From Bog-473 sp963726135 (GTDB taxonomy: Bacteria > Actinomycetota > Acidimicrobiia > Acidimicrobiales > RAAP-2), in assembly GCA_963726135.1 (NCBI GenBank), contig CAVSBE010000004.1, forward strand, positions 1 through 64,000: a DNA stretch of 64,000 bases, read 5' to 3'. Shown piece by piece: positions 10,826-20,520 of the stretch; positions within the stretch are counted from its first letter, which is position 1; each line of letters begins with the position of its first letter. Under the pieces are notes generated by a model. That model saw nothing but the letters and a program-made list of their open reading frames with translations. It searched no databases and was not told the origin of the DNA. The position numbers and the translations under genes are program-made.

Positions 10826-11114
10826 CTAGGGCTCCTCGCCGTAGTCGAGGACCCACTCGAGGGCCAGGTTCTCCCGCTCGGCGTCGCGCACGACGCGCTC
10901 GCTGTTGCGGCGGAACTGGGGGTCGTGCGGGGGCAGCAGGACGAGGCGGGCCAGGACGCGCTCGCGGAACTGGTCGATCACCTCGGGGGGCCCGTAGTCC
11001 GACTGCACCTCCCAGTGGGGTGCGACCGGGCCCGAGATAGACGACGCGGACGTGCCCGATCGGCTCGACCGGCTCACCCTCTTCGACTACGTCCTCCTCG
11101 GGGTCCGGGGACAT
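10826..11114 (-). CDS. Small hypothetical protein, one frameshift
   Basis: Joining two frames near 11035 gives about 96 residues: MSPDPEEDVVEEGEPVEPIG, then HVRVVYLGPVAPHWEVQSDY, then IDQFRERVLARLVLLPPHDP and the end ALEWVLDYGEEP. A good ribosome binding site (AGGAGGTGCC) directly precedes the ATG at 11114, which supports this start. The protein is acidic at the N-terminus and helical later. I do not recognise a family. It diverges from the whiB gene at 11287. Confidence 0.6.
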
Positions 11115-11256
11115 GGCACCTCCTGGCATCGGCGATCGGCGCCAGCGTAGCCCCGGGCGCCCGAGCACCGTTCTCCCTGGTAGATCGACAAATCGGGCCG
11201 GCGATTCTTACGAACTTCCTAACGCCAAGACCCTATTGCCCGACTGGCGGGTGCCT

Positions 11257-11262
11257 TAGAAT
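11257..11262 (+). promoter_or_regulatory. Candidate -10 box of the whiB gene
   Basis: TAGAAT lies 24 bp before the whiB start codon. A weak -35-like TTGCCC stands 15 bp upstream (11236-11241), and a ribosome binding site AAAGGGGAG lies at 11271-11279. The spacing is a little short, so this is tentative. Confidence 0.35.
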
Positions 11263-11286
11263 GGTGCGCGAAAGGGGAGCTGAGCG

Positions 11287-11532
11287 ATGAATACCGATTG
11301 GATGGCCCGGGGCAAGTGCAAGGAAGTTGCACCCGACATCTTCTTTCCGAACGACGGGATGGGGGTCCTGGTCGCCCAGCGCATCTGCGCCGAGTGCCCG
11401 GTCTCCGAGCCCTGCCTGGAGTACGCGCTCGAGCACCACATCGACCACGGGGTCTGGGGCGGTGCGTCCGAGCGTGAGCGCCGCCGCATCCTGCGCCGGC
11501 GCCGCCTCTCCCACGCCGTCGTCGCCAAGTAG
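11287..11532 (+). CDS. WhiB-family iron-sulfur transcription regulator
   Basis: An 81-residue Wbl protein. Four cysteines expected to hold a [4Fe-4S] cluster are visible: one in ARGKCKE and three in ICAECPVSEPCLEYA (CxxC then C after five residues). They are followed by the family turn GVWGG and a basic tail (RERRRILRRRRLSHAVV) for DNA or sigma-factor contact. WhiB proteins sense redox state or NO and act with the principal sigma factor. It is preceded by a clear ribosome binding site at 11271-11279. Which Wbl subfamily it belongs to cannot be settled by eye; the length is close to WhiB1-like proteins. Confidence 0.93.
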   Translation: MNTDWMARGKCKEVAPDIFFPNDGMGVLVAQRICAECPVSEPCLEYALEHHIDHGVWGGASERERRRILRRRRLSHAVVAK

Positions 11533-11618
11533 ACACCTCGCTCGGAGGGGCACGCGGCCGACTCCCACTGAACCGGCGATCCGGCTCCCGCCGGTGGCAC
11601 GCGTGCCACGCTGGCGCG

Positions 11619-12476
11619 GTGATCGTCGAGTGCGTGGTCAACGTCAGCGAGGGCCGCGACGAGGGCGTCCTGGGTCAGCTGGCCGCTGCCGCCGGACCTG
11701 CGCTGCTCCACCTGCACCGCGACCCCGACCACAACCGCTCGGTCCTCACTCTGGCCGGCCCCGCCGATGCCGTGGCCGAGGGCGCACGGTCGCTGGCCGC
11801 GCGCGACGGTCGCCCGCCTCGACCTGCGGGAGCACGCCGGGCGCCCACCCCCGCCTGGGCGTGCTCGACGTCGTGCCCTTCGTCCCCTACGAGCCCGGCG
11901 GCCCTCCGCCCGAGGACCTCGCCCCCGCCGTCACCCTGCGTGACGAGTTCGCCCGCTGGCTCGGCGCCGAGCTGGGTGTGCCGAGCTTCCTCTACGGACC
12001 CCTTCCCGGCGGGCGGGCCCGGACCCTGCCCGAGGTCCGCCGCCATGCCTTCGGCGCCGCCGCAGGCGGTGGCCTGACCCCCGACGTACGGGCCGGCGCG
12101 GCCCGACCCCCGCACCGGCGCCACCGCCGTGGGCGCCCGGCCCGTGCTCGTCGCCTACAACGTGTGGGTCTCCTCGGCCGAGGTGGCCCGGCGGGTGGCG
12201 CCGCTCGTGCGCCGTCCCGAGGTGCGGGCCCTGGGCCTGGCCGTCGGCACGCGGGCGCAGGTGTCGTGCAACCTGGTCGACCCGGGCCGCTACGGGCCGG
12301 CCGAGCTCTACGACGCGGTGGCCGCCCTGGTCACCCAGGCGGGCGGTGCGGTGGAGGGGGCCGAGCTGGTGGGGCTCATCCCCGAGGTGGTCCTGCGCCG
12401 TCCCCGCGGCGCCGCTGGGCCGAGCTCGGCCTCTCGGACGCAGGCGACGGTGGAGTCCCGGCTGCCGGCCCGGTAG
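11619..12476 (+). CDS. Glutamate formiminotransferase-like protein, frameshifted
   Basis: The enzyme family transfers the formimino group of formiminoglutamate to tetrahydrofolate in histidine breakdown. Family stretches are VECVVNVSEGRD at the N-terminus, HLHRDPDHNRSVLTLAG with the conserved histidines, HPRLGVLDVVPFVPYEP, and in the second half PVLVAYNVWVSSAEVARRVA and VSCNLVDPGRYGPAELYDAV. Frame changes occur near 11805, 12090 and 12410. The natural end is RWAELGLS...ATVESRL. The start is GTG 11619. Total length is about 285 residues, as expected for the stand-alone transferase without a cyclodeaminase domain. No other histidine-degradation gene is nearby, so its physiological substrate is open. 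Confidence 0.85.
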
Positions 12477-12500
12477 CGAGCCGCGAGCGCGACGAGGGCG

Positions 12501-12788
12501 CTAGGAAGCGCTGGCGACGTCCCGGCGGGCCAGGGCACGGGCCCGGCGCAGGCGCCGGCGCTCCCGCTCGCTCATGCCGCCCCAGATGCCGAACTTCTCG
12601 CCGTTGGCCAGCGCGTACTCCAGGCAGTCCTCGCGCACGACGCAACCGCGGCAGACCTCCTTGGCCTCCCGGGTGGAGGCCCCCCGCTCCGGGAAGAACA
12701 GGTCCGGGTCGACTCCCATGCAGTTGGCCTGCAACTGCCAGCTTCGTTCTTGGCGACCGTAGAGCGTGGTGACTATGTCAACTGGCAC
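12501..12788 (-). CDS. WhiB-family iron-sulfur transcription regulator, WhiB2-like
   Basis: A 95-residue Wbl protein. The four cluster cysteines lie in LQANCMGVDPDLFFPERG and EVCRGCVVREDCLEYAL. They are followed by FGIWGGMSERERRRLRR and an Arg/Ala-rich tail. GIWGGMSERERR is typical of WhiB2/WhmD-like proteins that control septation, so a cell-division role is inferred. The start is a GTG at 12788, with a G-rich leader about 10 bases upstream. It converges on the formiminotransferase gene and lies downstream of the AAA/VWA pair on the same strand, separated by 258 bp that contain its promoter. Confidence 0.93.
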   Translation of the reverse strand: MPVDIVTTLYGRQERSWQLQANCMGVDPDLFFPERGASTREAKEVCRGCVVREDCLEYALANGEKFGIWGGMSERERRRLRRARALARRDVASAS

Positions 12789-12823
12789 TGGGTTCGCCCC
12801 CCTTCTTCGCCTCAGGTGGCATT

Positions 12824-12845
12824 GGTGTAGTTACAACGGTGTAGT
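12824..12845 (-). repeat. Direct repeat upstream of the second whiB gene
   Basis: GGTGTAGT occurs at 12824-12831 and 12838-12845 on the plus strand, a 14-bp period, 35-57 bp before the whiB start on the minus strand. Its position suits a promoter-proximal regulator site, but no known consensus is matched. Confidence 0.35.
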
Positions 12846-13046
12846 CATCTTTCACCACGCTCCCCCCGAGCGCAAGGGGGAAAATGGCGCGTCGCGGGCA
12901 GGAAACGTGCGTGACCGGGACCCGAGCGGCCGGTCGTCGATGCAGCGGAAACCCCAGTTGAGAGCGCGGTTTTGGCGGCCTGTCGCCACCGGGCGCTACT
13001 GGGCCGAGGAATCTGGTCGGCCCGCCGTCCGGCGGGGGCCCGGGCC

Positions 13047-15053
13047 TCAGCCGGCGGGGCGCAGGACCCGGCGGTGCTGGAGGAAGTCGACCAGCACGTA
13101 GCCGCCCAGGGCGTCGGGCGTCGTGTAGAAGGTGCGGCCGCCGTTGACCCGGGCGATCTGCTCCACGAAGGGGTAGTGCGTGCGCTGGAGGTCGAGGGCG
13201 AAGGTGTTGATCACGATGCCGGCCCGGGTGCAGCGGATGACCTCGGCCATGGTGCGGCGCAGGGTCTCGGGCACCGGCGGGTAGTTGAAGTGGACCTCGC
13301 CGTAGTCGTCGATGTGGGCCGTCGGCTCGCCGTCGGTCACCACGATGATCTGCTTGGTGCCGTGCTCGTGGGCCAGCATGCGCCGGGCCAGCGCCAGCGC
13401 GTGCTGCAGGTTGGTGCCGTAGACGTAGTCCCACATGGCGGTGGGGATCTCGTCGGGCCGGATCTCGCGGGCGACCTCGGAGAAGCCCACGATGCCGAGG
13501 TAGTCGCGGGGGAACTTGGACGAGATCAGCGTCTGCAGCGCCATGGCCATCCGCTTGGCCGGCACGAAGTTGTCCCGCATCGGCATCGACATGGACAGGT
13601 CGACGCCAGCACGGTGGCCGACCGGGACAGCGCCTCGACCTCGACCACCTCGAAGTCCTCGGGCGTGAGCCGGACGGGGACGCCCGAGCCGCTGCGGCGC
13701 ACCGCGTTGTGCACCGTCGTCGAGAGGTGCAGGTTCAGCGGGTCGCCGTACTCGTAGGCCTTGGTCGTCTCCTCGCGGTCGTGGCCGGAGCCCGTCCGCA
13801 CGGTCGAGTGGTCCCCGATGCGGTCCTTGTTGATCTGCCCGAAGAGGTCGGCCAGCGCCTTTTGCCCGAGGCGCCGGACGCCCCGGGGCGTCAGCTCGAT
13901 GCGGCCGCCCTGCTGCTCGATCAGCCCGGCGTCGGCCAGCGACTTGGTCAGCTTGGCCAGGCGATCGAGGGCCCGGGCGGCGTCCTCGCCCATGTGCTGC
14001 TTGACCTGGTCGAGGTCGATCTCGCCGAGCGCGGCCGGGGTGGAGGCCGACTGGAGCACCTCCTCCATGCGGTCGAGCTGGCCCAGCTGGGAGGCGAGGT
14101 CGGTGGCCCGGTTCATGCTCATCGGGCCCTCGCCGTTGAAGTCGTAGGCCCGCTGCCAGCCGGCGTCGGGCACGGCGCGCTGGAGGTTCTGGGCCAGGCG
14201 CTCCACCTGCCAGCGCAGGTCCATGTCCTCGAGCACGGCCTCCATCAGCTGGCTCAGCTGGGCCTGCTGTTCGGGGCTGAGCGAGTTCCACACGGCCTGG
14301 GCGGCAGCCATGCGCTCGGCCAGCTGCTCGAGCAGCTCGTCGAGCGTCTGGGGGTTGCCCGGGAACATGTCGCCGTACTGGGCCATGAACTCTTCGAAGC
14401 TCGGGTCGAGCTCGTCGCCGCGCTCGCGCTGCTCGAGCATCTTGTTGAGGGCGTCATAGGCGTCGCGCATGCGTGCCATCTGCTCGGGGCTCATGTTGGA
14501 GAGCGCGTCCGACGCGCCCTCGAAGAAGGTGTCGGCCATCTCGCGCCGCAGCTCCTCGACGAGCTCCTCGAAGCGCTCCCGTGCCTCGGAGGACACGAAG
14601 TCGTAGTGCTGCAAGGAGCTGATGCGGCCGGCCGGGTCGTCGGGCTGGAGGTCGAGCGCCATGCGCCGCTCGGTGGCGACGTCGTCAGTGACCTCGCTGC
14701 GCCGCTGGTCGCCCGATGCGTGGGCCTCTTCGACCAGCTCGTCGATGGCGGCCCGCTCGTCCTGCTCTATCTCGTCGAGCTGGCGGGTGAGGCTCGGCCA
14801 TGCGGCCGTCGGGGTCGCCCTCGGCCAGCATCTCGGCCCGGCGGCGGCGGAGCTGGTCGAGGAGGTCCCGCAGTCCGGGGACCTGGTCGCCGTCGGCGGT
14901 GTGGAAGCCACTGCGCAGGAGCCGGCGCAGCGCGTCGTCGAGGTCACCGCCCGCCAGGAGGTCGTCGGTGAGGCCGGCCAGCAGGTCGTCGGGGTCGAGG
15001 TCGGCGAACTCCTGGGTGCCGTCCCATTCCGAGTAGTCGTAGCGGGCGCTCAT
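13047..15053 (-). CDS. VWA-domain protein, partner of the upstream AAA ATPase, frameshifted
   Basis: A protein of about 668 residues. It starts at MSARYDYSEWDGTQEFADLD, just 9 bp after the AAA ATPase stop. The middle is a long Gln/Glu/Leu-rich helical region (for example SLSPEQQAQLSQLMEAVLED and DQVKQHMGEDAARALDRLAK). The C-terminal third is a von Willebrand A domain with the metal-ion site DLSMSM near 13600, GTNLQHALALARRM and the VVTDGEPT strand. Such proteins pair with MoxR or chelatase-type ATPases as chaperone-like machines for complex assembly or metal insertion. Frame changes lie near 14805 and 13605, the latter just before the MIDAS. The actual target is unknown. Confidence 0.88.
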
Positions 15054-15062
15054 GGAATCGGC

Positions 15063-16542
15063 TTACTTGCGACCGCGGTAGAGGGCGCGGGCCCCCGACG
15101 CGTCCTTGTTGAGCCGCTTGGTCAGGTGCATGCCCTCGAGGAGGAACTCGAGGGCACTGGCCATCAGACGCGGGTGACTCGGCGTCGGCCGCCTCGGGGC
15201 CGGCCAGCTTGCGCGTCGGTGGCTCGAGCTCGGGGATGTCGGCCAGCACCTCGAGGTAGGTCGACGACGGCAGGTCGTCGCCCACGTGCACGACGACCTG
15301 GTCGTGGAAGGCGGACACGATCGACTGCGGGTCGTCGAGCGTGACACGGCGGCGGAAGACCGAGAGCGTGGCCGCCGCCACCAGCTGGGCCACCACCTCG
15401 TCCTCGTGGCCCTCCTCCATCGCCTCGACCTCGATCTTGCCCTGGGTCGAGGGCACCAGCGAGGAGAGGTCGCTGATGCGGGGCACCGCGACCGGCTCGC
15501 CGGTGCGCAGCGCTCGGCGGACCGCGGACGCCACCAGGGTCTCGTAGTTGGCGATGGACAGGCGGACCGACACGCCGCTGCGCTGGTTGAGGTGGGTGCT
15601 GCGCCGGGCCAGCTGGCTGATCTCGGCCACCACCTCCTTCATGAACTTGGGGACTTGGACCGGCACGCCGGCGGTCGGCAGGTCGGCCTCGCCCTCCATG
15701 ATCCGGACCTCGGTCATCGTCTCGAAGGGGTAGTGCGTGCGGATCTGCGCGCCGAAGCGGTCCTTGAGCGGCGTGATGATGCGGCCCCGGTTGGTGTAGT
15801 CCTCGGGGTTGGCCGTGGCCACGAGCATGACGTCGAGCGGCAGCCGGATGCGGTGGCCCCGGATCTGCACGTCGCGCTCCTCCAAGATGTTGAGCAACCC
15901 GACCTGGATCCGCTCCGAGAGATCCGGCAGCTCGTTGATGGCGAAGATGCCCCGGTTGACCCGGGGGATGAGCCCGTAGTGCAGCGCCAGCTCGTCGCTG
16001 AGATAGCGGCCCTCGGCGATCTTGATCGGGTCCACCTCACCGATGAGATCCGCGATGGAGGTGTCGGGTGTGGCCAGCTTCTCGCCGTAGCGCTGCGAGC
16101 GGTGGATCCAGTCGATCGGCGTGGCGTCGCCGAGCTCGTCGACCAGGTCGAGAGCGAAGCGCGAGACCGGGTGGTAGGGGTCATCGTTGATCTCGGAGCC
16201 GCCGACCGCAGGCATCCACTCGTCGAGCAGCCCGACCAGGGAGCGGATCACCCGCGTCTTCGCCTGACCCCGCTCGCCCAAGAGGATGATGTCGTGACCG
16301 GCCAGGATCGCGTTCTCCAGCTGGGGCACGACCGTTTCCTCGAAACCGAGCACGCCCGGGACGAGGGATTGTCCGGCGGCGATGGCCTTGGCCGTGTTGC
16401 GCCGCATCTCCTCGGCGACCGGCACCGATTCCCAGCCCGACGCTCTGAGGTCGGCCAGTGACCGTGGAAGGTCGGCGGGAGGCCTCCGCCCGCCGGGCGC
16501 GGGCGTCACGGAAGGATCGAAGTGCTGAGAGGGGCCGTCCAT
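15063..16542 (-). CDS. MoxR/magnesium-chelatase-type AAA+ ATPase, frameshifted near the C-terminus
   Basis: The protein of about 490 residues has a Walker A motif GERGQAKT (near residue 90), a Walker B-like RGIFAINELPDL, and the sensor stretch LVATANPEDYTNRGRIITPL characteristic of ChlI/MoxR ATPases. ERIQVGLLNILEERDVQIRG is typical of the chelatase I-subunit. A frame change near 15170 restores the end LEGMHLTKRLNKDASGARAL and a TAA at 15063. With the VWA gene directly downstream it forms the usual ATPase/VWA pair that uses ATP to remodel or load a partner protein. No magnesium-chelatase H subunit or other pigment gene is in the window, so chlorophyll synthesis is not implied. Confidence 0.9.
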
Positions 16543-16761
16543 GGACGAAGCCTAAACCCCGAGATCGCGCTGCGGCGCGGCGGCGCGCTCGGCTCGCGTC
16601 GTCGCCGAGCGGCGGAAGCAACGGGAGGGGCCAGGAGTAGGCGGGGCAGGGAGCGCCGGGGGTCCTACCCGGGACTGTCCACAATCTTGTTGAGAGTTTT
16701 GAAAAGGTCCACCCGGCGGGGCGGATGCGGCGGGACGGATCCACCCCGGTGAGCCCAGGGA

Positions 16762-17670
16762 TTACGCGGACACACCCCGCGGGATTGCGTGCGTGTGCCG
16801 AGCCAGGAGCTGGTCGGCCAGAGCGCGCGCCGGACGCGCCAGCGCACGGTCGCCACGCTGGGCCAGCGCGACGGTGCGGCCCAGCGTGGGGGCGGTGAAC
16901 GGGATGGCACACAGGGAGCCGTCGGCGGGCAGTGCGATGGCGGGCACCACGGCAGCGCCGAGGCCGGCGGCGACGAAGGACAGCACTCCTGCCATCTCGC
17001 CTCCCTCGCAGACGAGGTGGGGCTCCACCCCCGCCTCCAGACACGCCGACAACGTCGCGACGCGCAGGTCGTAGCCCTCCCGGAACATCACCAGGTCGAG
17101 GCCGTCGAGGTCGCGCACCCTGACCCGCCGCCGCTGGGCGAAGGGGTGATCAGGCGCGGTCGCCAGCACCAAGGGGTCGTCGAAGAGGGGCGTCGTCACG
17201 ACCAGCGGGTCGGTCACCGGCAGCACGACGAGCGCGAGGTCGACCTCGCCCGACGCGACCTGGGGCACCAGTTGGTGCGAGCCGGCCTCGACCACCGACA
17301 GGTCGATGCCGGGGTGGCTGGCGTGGAATTCGACCAGGGCGGGCGCGAGAGCGCTGGTGATGAGACTGGGCGTGGCGCCGACCGAGATCCGGCCCCGGGC
17401 CATGCCCGATAGGGCGCGGGCCTCGGCACCGGTGGCCTCGATGTCGGCCAGCACCCGCTGCATGAAGGGCAGGAGCGTGTTGCCGTCGGGCGTGAGGGTC
17501 ACCGGCCCCTGCCCGGGTCCGCGGTTGAAGAGGATCACACCCAGCTCTTGCTCGAGCAGCCGGACCTGGCGGGAGAGCGAGGGCTGGGCCAGGTGGAGCC
17601 GATCGGCCGCCCGGGTGAAGCTCTGCTCCTCGGCGACGGCCAGGGCGTAGGCCAGCTGGTGCACCTGCAT
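16762..17670 (-). CDS. LysR-type transcriptional regulator
   Basis: The N-terminal winged helix (MQVHQLAYALAVAEEQSFTR, then HLAQPSLSRQVRLLEQELGV) and the C-terminal effector domain (ISVGATPSLITSALAPALVE; GEVDLALVVLPVTDPLVVTT) define an LTTR of 302 residues. The effector is not predictable. It is divergent from the succinate dehydrogenase operon with 178 bp between. A 19-bp palindrome lies 4 bp from its start, fitting autorepression and control of sdh. ATG 17670 is preferred over the in-frame GTG at 17673. The frame is intact over the full length. Confidence 0.95.
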   Translation of the reverse strand: MQVHQLAYALAVAEEQSFTRAADRLHLAQPSLSRQVRLLEQELGVILFNRGPGQGPVTLTPDGNTLLPFMQRVLADIEATGAEARALSGMARGRISVGATPSLITSALAPALVEFHASHPGIDLSVVEAGSHQLVPQVASGEVDLALVVLPVTDPLVVTTPLFDDPLVLATAPDHPFAQRRRVRVRDLDGLDLVMFREGYDLRVATLSACLEAGVEPHLVCEGGEMAGVLSFVAAGLGAAVVPAIALPADGSLCAIPFTAPTLGRTVALAQRGDRALARPARALADQLLARHTHAIPRGVSA

Positions 17671-17673
17671 CAC

Positions 17674-17692
17674 TCAGAGCTTATCGCTCTGA
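17674..17692. promoter_or_regulatory. Palindromic operator between lysR and sdh
   Basis: TCAGAGC-TTATC-GCTCTGA is a perfect 7-bp inverted repeat with a 5-bp spacer, 4 bp from the LysR start codon. It has the T-N11-A form of LTTR recognition sites, so it is probably bound by the adjacent LysR protein. It lies about 20 bp upstream of the proposed sdh -35 box. Confidence 0.65.
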
Positions 17693-17712
17693 ACTTCATG
17701 TTATTTATGTCT

Positions 17713-17741
17713 TTGACGTGCCGAGAGACGAACCGTAGGGT
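17713..17741 (+). promoter_or_regulatory. Predicted sdh promoter
   Basis: A TTGACG -35 box (17713-17718) and a TAGGGT -10 box (17736-17741) are separated by exactly 17 bp, and the LysR palindrome lies just upstream. The untranslated leader would be about 100 bases. Confidence 0.5.
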
Positions 17742-17848
17742 CGCGGCGTGGAGCCCGGGCGAGTCTCAGCGGCGCTGGATCGCTCCGCAACGATACGGCG
17801 GGCGCAGCGGGTGGAGCGGGTGCTGGACCCGGCACTGAGGAGGTGCGA

Positions 17849-18679
17849 GTGACGACGACGGTCGAGAGCGCAACGGCGACCCCGGTTGCCATCGGGGCGC
17901 AACGCGGCGGTCCTGACCGGCCGACGTTGCGCGAGGACACCTGGTGGGTCGAGCCGGTGGTGACGGTGGTGATCCTGACCGCCTTCGTCGCCTACTCGAC
18001 GTGGGCCGCTTTCGTCGGGAAGAACTACTACGCCGGCGACCTGTTGCACCGGAACTACATCTCGCCCTTCTACTCCCCCTGCATCGCCAACAGCTGCGTG
18101 CCGGGCAGCCACACCTTCGGGACGCTGGGATTCTGGAACTACTCGCCGGCGCTGCTGATCCTCATCTTCCCGCTCGGCTTCCGCCTCACCTGTTACTACT
18201 ACCGCAAGGCCTACTACCGGTCGTTCTGGTGGTCGCCGCCGGCGTGCGCGGTCGCCGACGGTCACAAGAGCTACAGCGGCGAGACGCGGTTCCCCCTCAT
18301 CCTCCAGAACATCCACCGCTACTTCTTCTGGATCCTCCTCCTCTTCAACTGCATTCTCACCTACGACGCCATCCTCTCGTTCGACCAGCCGGGCATCGGC
18401 ATCGGCATCGGCGTGGGCACGGTCATCCTCTGCCTCAACGCTGCGTTCCTCTGGCTCTACAGCCTCTCGTGCCACGCCTGCCGGCACTTCTGCGGCGGTC
18501 AGGTGCGCTCCTTCGCCAAGCACCCGGTCCGCCACAAGATGTGGAAGTTCGTGACCCCGCTCAACGCCAACCACATGCGCTTCGCCTGGATCAGCCTCTT
18601 CGGCGTCGCCATCGCCGACCTCTACGTGCGTCTCGTGGCCAGCGGGATGATCCACGACCCGGCCTTCCACTTCGGATGA
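17849..18679 (+). CDS. Succinate dehydrogenase membrane anchor, large actinobacterial type
   Basis: This 276-residue membrane subunit anchors the catalytic Sdh subunits and passes electrons to quinone. Five hydrophobic segments are visible, beginning VEPVVTVVILTAFVAYSTWA and including YSPALLILIFPLGFRL and FFWILLLFNCILTYDAIL. Histidines such as the one in NIHRYFFW and in SCHACRHFCGG could ligate haem. It matches the single large anchor found with actinobacterial Sdh1-type enzymes rather than the paired SdhC/SdhD. GTG 17849 is chosen because GAGGAGG lies 6-8 bases before it; GTG 17843 overlaps that site. Its TGA overlaps the ATG of the flavoprotein gene. Confidence 0.9.
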   Translation: MTTTVESATATPVAIGAQRGGPDRPTLREDTWWVEPVVTVVILTAFVAYSTWAAFVGKNYYAGDLLHRNYISPFYSPCIANSCVPGSHTFGTLGFWNYSPALLILIFPLGFRLTCYYYRKAYYRSFWWSPPACAVADGHKSYSGETRFPLILQNIHRYFFWILLLFNCILTYDAILSFDQPGIGIGIGVGTVILCLNAAFLWLYSLSCHACRHFCGGQVRSFAKHPVRHKMWKFVTPLNANHMRFAWISLFGVAIADLYVRLVASGMIHDPAFHFG

Positions 18680-20517
18680 TGGCAATGGCCGACCAGACCG
18701 GGACCCACGACTACGAGACCCACGACTACGACGTCATCATCATCGGGGCCGGCGGTTCCGGCCTGCGGGCCGCCATCGAGGCCGAGGAGCGCGGCCTGCG
18801 GGTCGCGCTCGTTTGCAAGTCGCTGCTCGGCAAGGCGCACACCGTCATGGCCGAGGGCGGCATTGCCGCCGCAATGGGCAACGTCTGGCCCGAGGACAAC
18901 TGGCAGGTCCACTTCCGCGACACCATGCGCGGCGGCAAGATGCTCAACAACTGGCGTATGGCGCAGCTCCACGCCCAGGAGGCCCCCGACCGGGTCTACG
19001 AGCTCGAGCGCTGGGGCGCCTTGCTCGACCGCACCCCCGACGGCCGAATCACCCAGCGCGACTTCGGCGGCCACCGCTACGCCCGCCTCGCCCACGTCGG
19101 CGACCGCACCGGACTGGAGCTGATCCGCACCCTCCAGCAGAAGGTCGTCTCCATGGGGACCGACGTGTTCATGGAGTGCAAGATCCTGCGCCTCTTGCCC
19201 GACGCCGAGGGCCGCATCAGCGGGGCGGTGGGCTACATGCGCCCCACCGGCGAGATGAAGCTCTTCACCGCCAAGGCCTTCATCCTCGCCACGGGCTCCA
19301 TCGGCAAGTCGTGGAAGTACACCTCCAACTCGTGGGAGTCCGTCGGCGACGGCCACGCCATGGCGATCTGGGCCGGGGCCGACGTCATCGACATGGAAGC
19401 CGTGCAGTTCCACCCGACCGGCATGGTGTGGCCGCTGTCTGTGCGAGGGATCCTGGTGACCGAGGGCGTGCGCGGCGACGGCGGCGTACTGCGCAACTCC
19501 GAGGGCACGCGCTTCATGTTCAACTACGTGGCCGACATGTTCCGGGCCGAGACGGCGGAGACCGAGGAAGAGGCCGACGCCTGGTACGAGGATCACCACA
19601 ACAACCGGCGCACGCCCGACCTGCTCCCCCGGGACGAGGTGGCCCGTGCCATCAACAGCGAGGTCAAGGCGGGCCGGGGCAGCCCCCACGGCGGCGTCTT
19701 CCTCGACATCGCCTCGCGCCGCACTCCCGAGTACATCCGCCGCCGCCTCCCGTCCATGTACCACCAGTTCATGGAGCTGGCCGGCGTGGACATCACGGCG
19801 GGCCCCTTTGAGGTCGGGCCCACCTGCCATTACATGATGGGCGGGGTGCGCGTCGACGCTGAGACGCAGGCAGCCACCGTCCCCGGCCTCTTCGCCGCCG
19901 GCGAAGTCGCGGGCGGCATGCACGGTGCGAACCGCCTCGGCGGCAACTCGTTGTCGGACCTCGTCGTCTTCGGCCGCCGGGCCGGCATCGGCGCCGCCGA
20001 CTTCGCCGAAGGCCGCGCCGGCTCGCCGAGCGTCGACGCGGCGCAGGTCGCCTCGGTGATCGACGAGGCCTTCGCCCCTTTCGGGCGCGAGGGCGGGCGC
20101 AACCCCTACGACGTCCAGCACGAGCTTCAGGAGACCATGCATTCGCTGGTGGGCATCATCCGCACCGGGCCCGAGCTCGAGGAGGCGCTGGCCAAGCTCG
20201 AGGACCTCAAGCAGCAGACGGCCAAGGTGCAGGTGAAGGGCGGGCGGGCCTACAACCCGGGCTGGAACCTGGCCACCGACCTGCCGTCGATGATCACCAC
20301 CTCCATCGCCGTGGCGCAGGGAGCGCTCAACCGCAAGGAGTCGCGGGGTGGACACACGCGCGAGGACTATCCAGGTCCCGATCCCGAGATGGGCAAGGTC
20401 AACTTCGTGCAGCACCAGACCGGTGAGCACGGGTTCCTGGCGCCGATCGCCATCGCACCCGAGCCATTGCCCGAGATGCCCGCCGAGCTGCGCACGCTCT
20501 TCGAGGAGGGAAAGTAA
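18676..20517 (+). CDS. sdhA: Succinate dehydrogenase flavoprotein subunit
   Basis: The 613-residue catalytic subunit oxidises succinate to fumarate with covalent FAD. The dinucleotide fold is YDVIIIGAGGSGLRAAIEAE, and the FAD-attachment stretch is SLLGKAHTVMAEGGIAAAMG with the histidine after Lys-Ala. Active-site segments are QFHPTGMVWP, TEGVRGDGGVLRN and the C-terminal MGGVRVDAETQAATVPGLFA with AGEVAGGMHGANRLGGNSLS. It starts at ATG 18676, overlapping the anchor stop by four bases, and ends 3 bp before sdhB, so the three genes are translationally coupled. The sequence is uninterrupted. Confidence 0.97.
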   Translation: MMAMADQTGTHDYETHDYDVIIIGAGGSGLRAAIEAEERGLRVALVCKSLLGKAHTVMAEGGIAAAMGNVWPEDNWQVHFRDTMRGGKMLNNWRMAQLHAQEAPDRVYELERWGALLDRTPDGRITQRDFGGHRYARLAHVGDRTGLELIRTLQQKVVSMGTDVFMECKILRLLPDAEGRISGAVGYMRPTGEMKLFTAKAFILATGSIGKSWKYTSNSWESVGDGHAMAIWAGADVIDMEAVQFHPTGMVWPLSVRGILVTEGVRGDGGVLRNSEGTRFMFNYVADMFRAETAETEEEADAWYEDHHNNRRTPDLLPRDEVARAINSEVKAGRGSPHGGVFLDIASRRTPEYIRRRLPSMYHQFMELAGVDITAGPFEVGPTCHYMMGGVRVDAETQAATVPGLFAAGEVAGGMHGANRLGGNSLSDLVVFGRRAGIGAADFAEGRAGSPSVDAAQVASVIDEAFAPFGREGGRNPYDVQHELQETMHSLVGIIRTGPELEEALAKLEDLKQQTAKVQVKGGRAYNPGWNLATDLPSMITTSIAVAQGALNRKESRGGHTREDYPGPDPEMGKVNFVQHQTGEHGFLAPIAIAPEPLPEMPAELRTLFEEGK

Positions 20518-20520
20518 GTC

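Noticed and set aside
16675..16683. CTGTCCACA, a near DnaA box
   Set aside because: It is a single imperfect box without others nearby, and no dnaA, dnaN or gyr genes are in the window. Not an origin.
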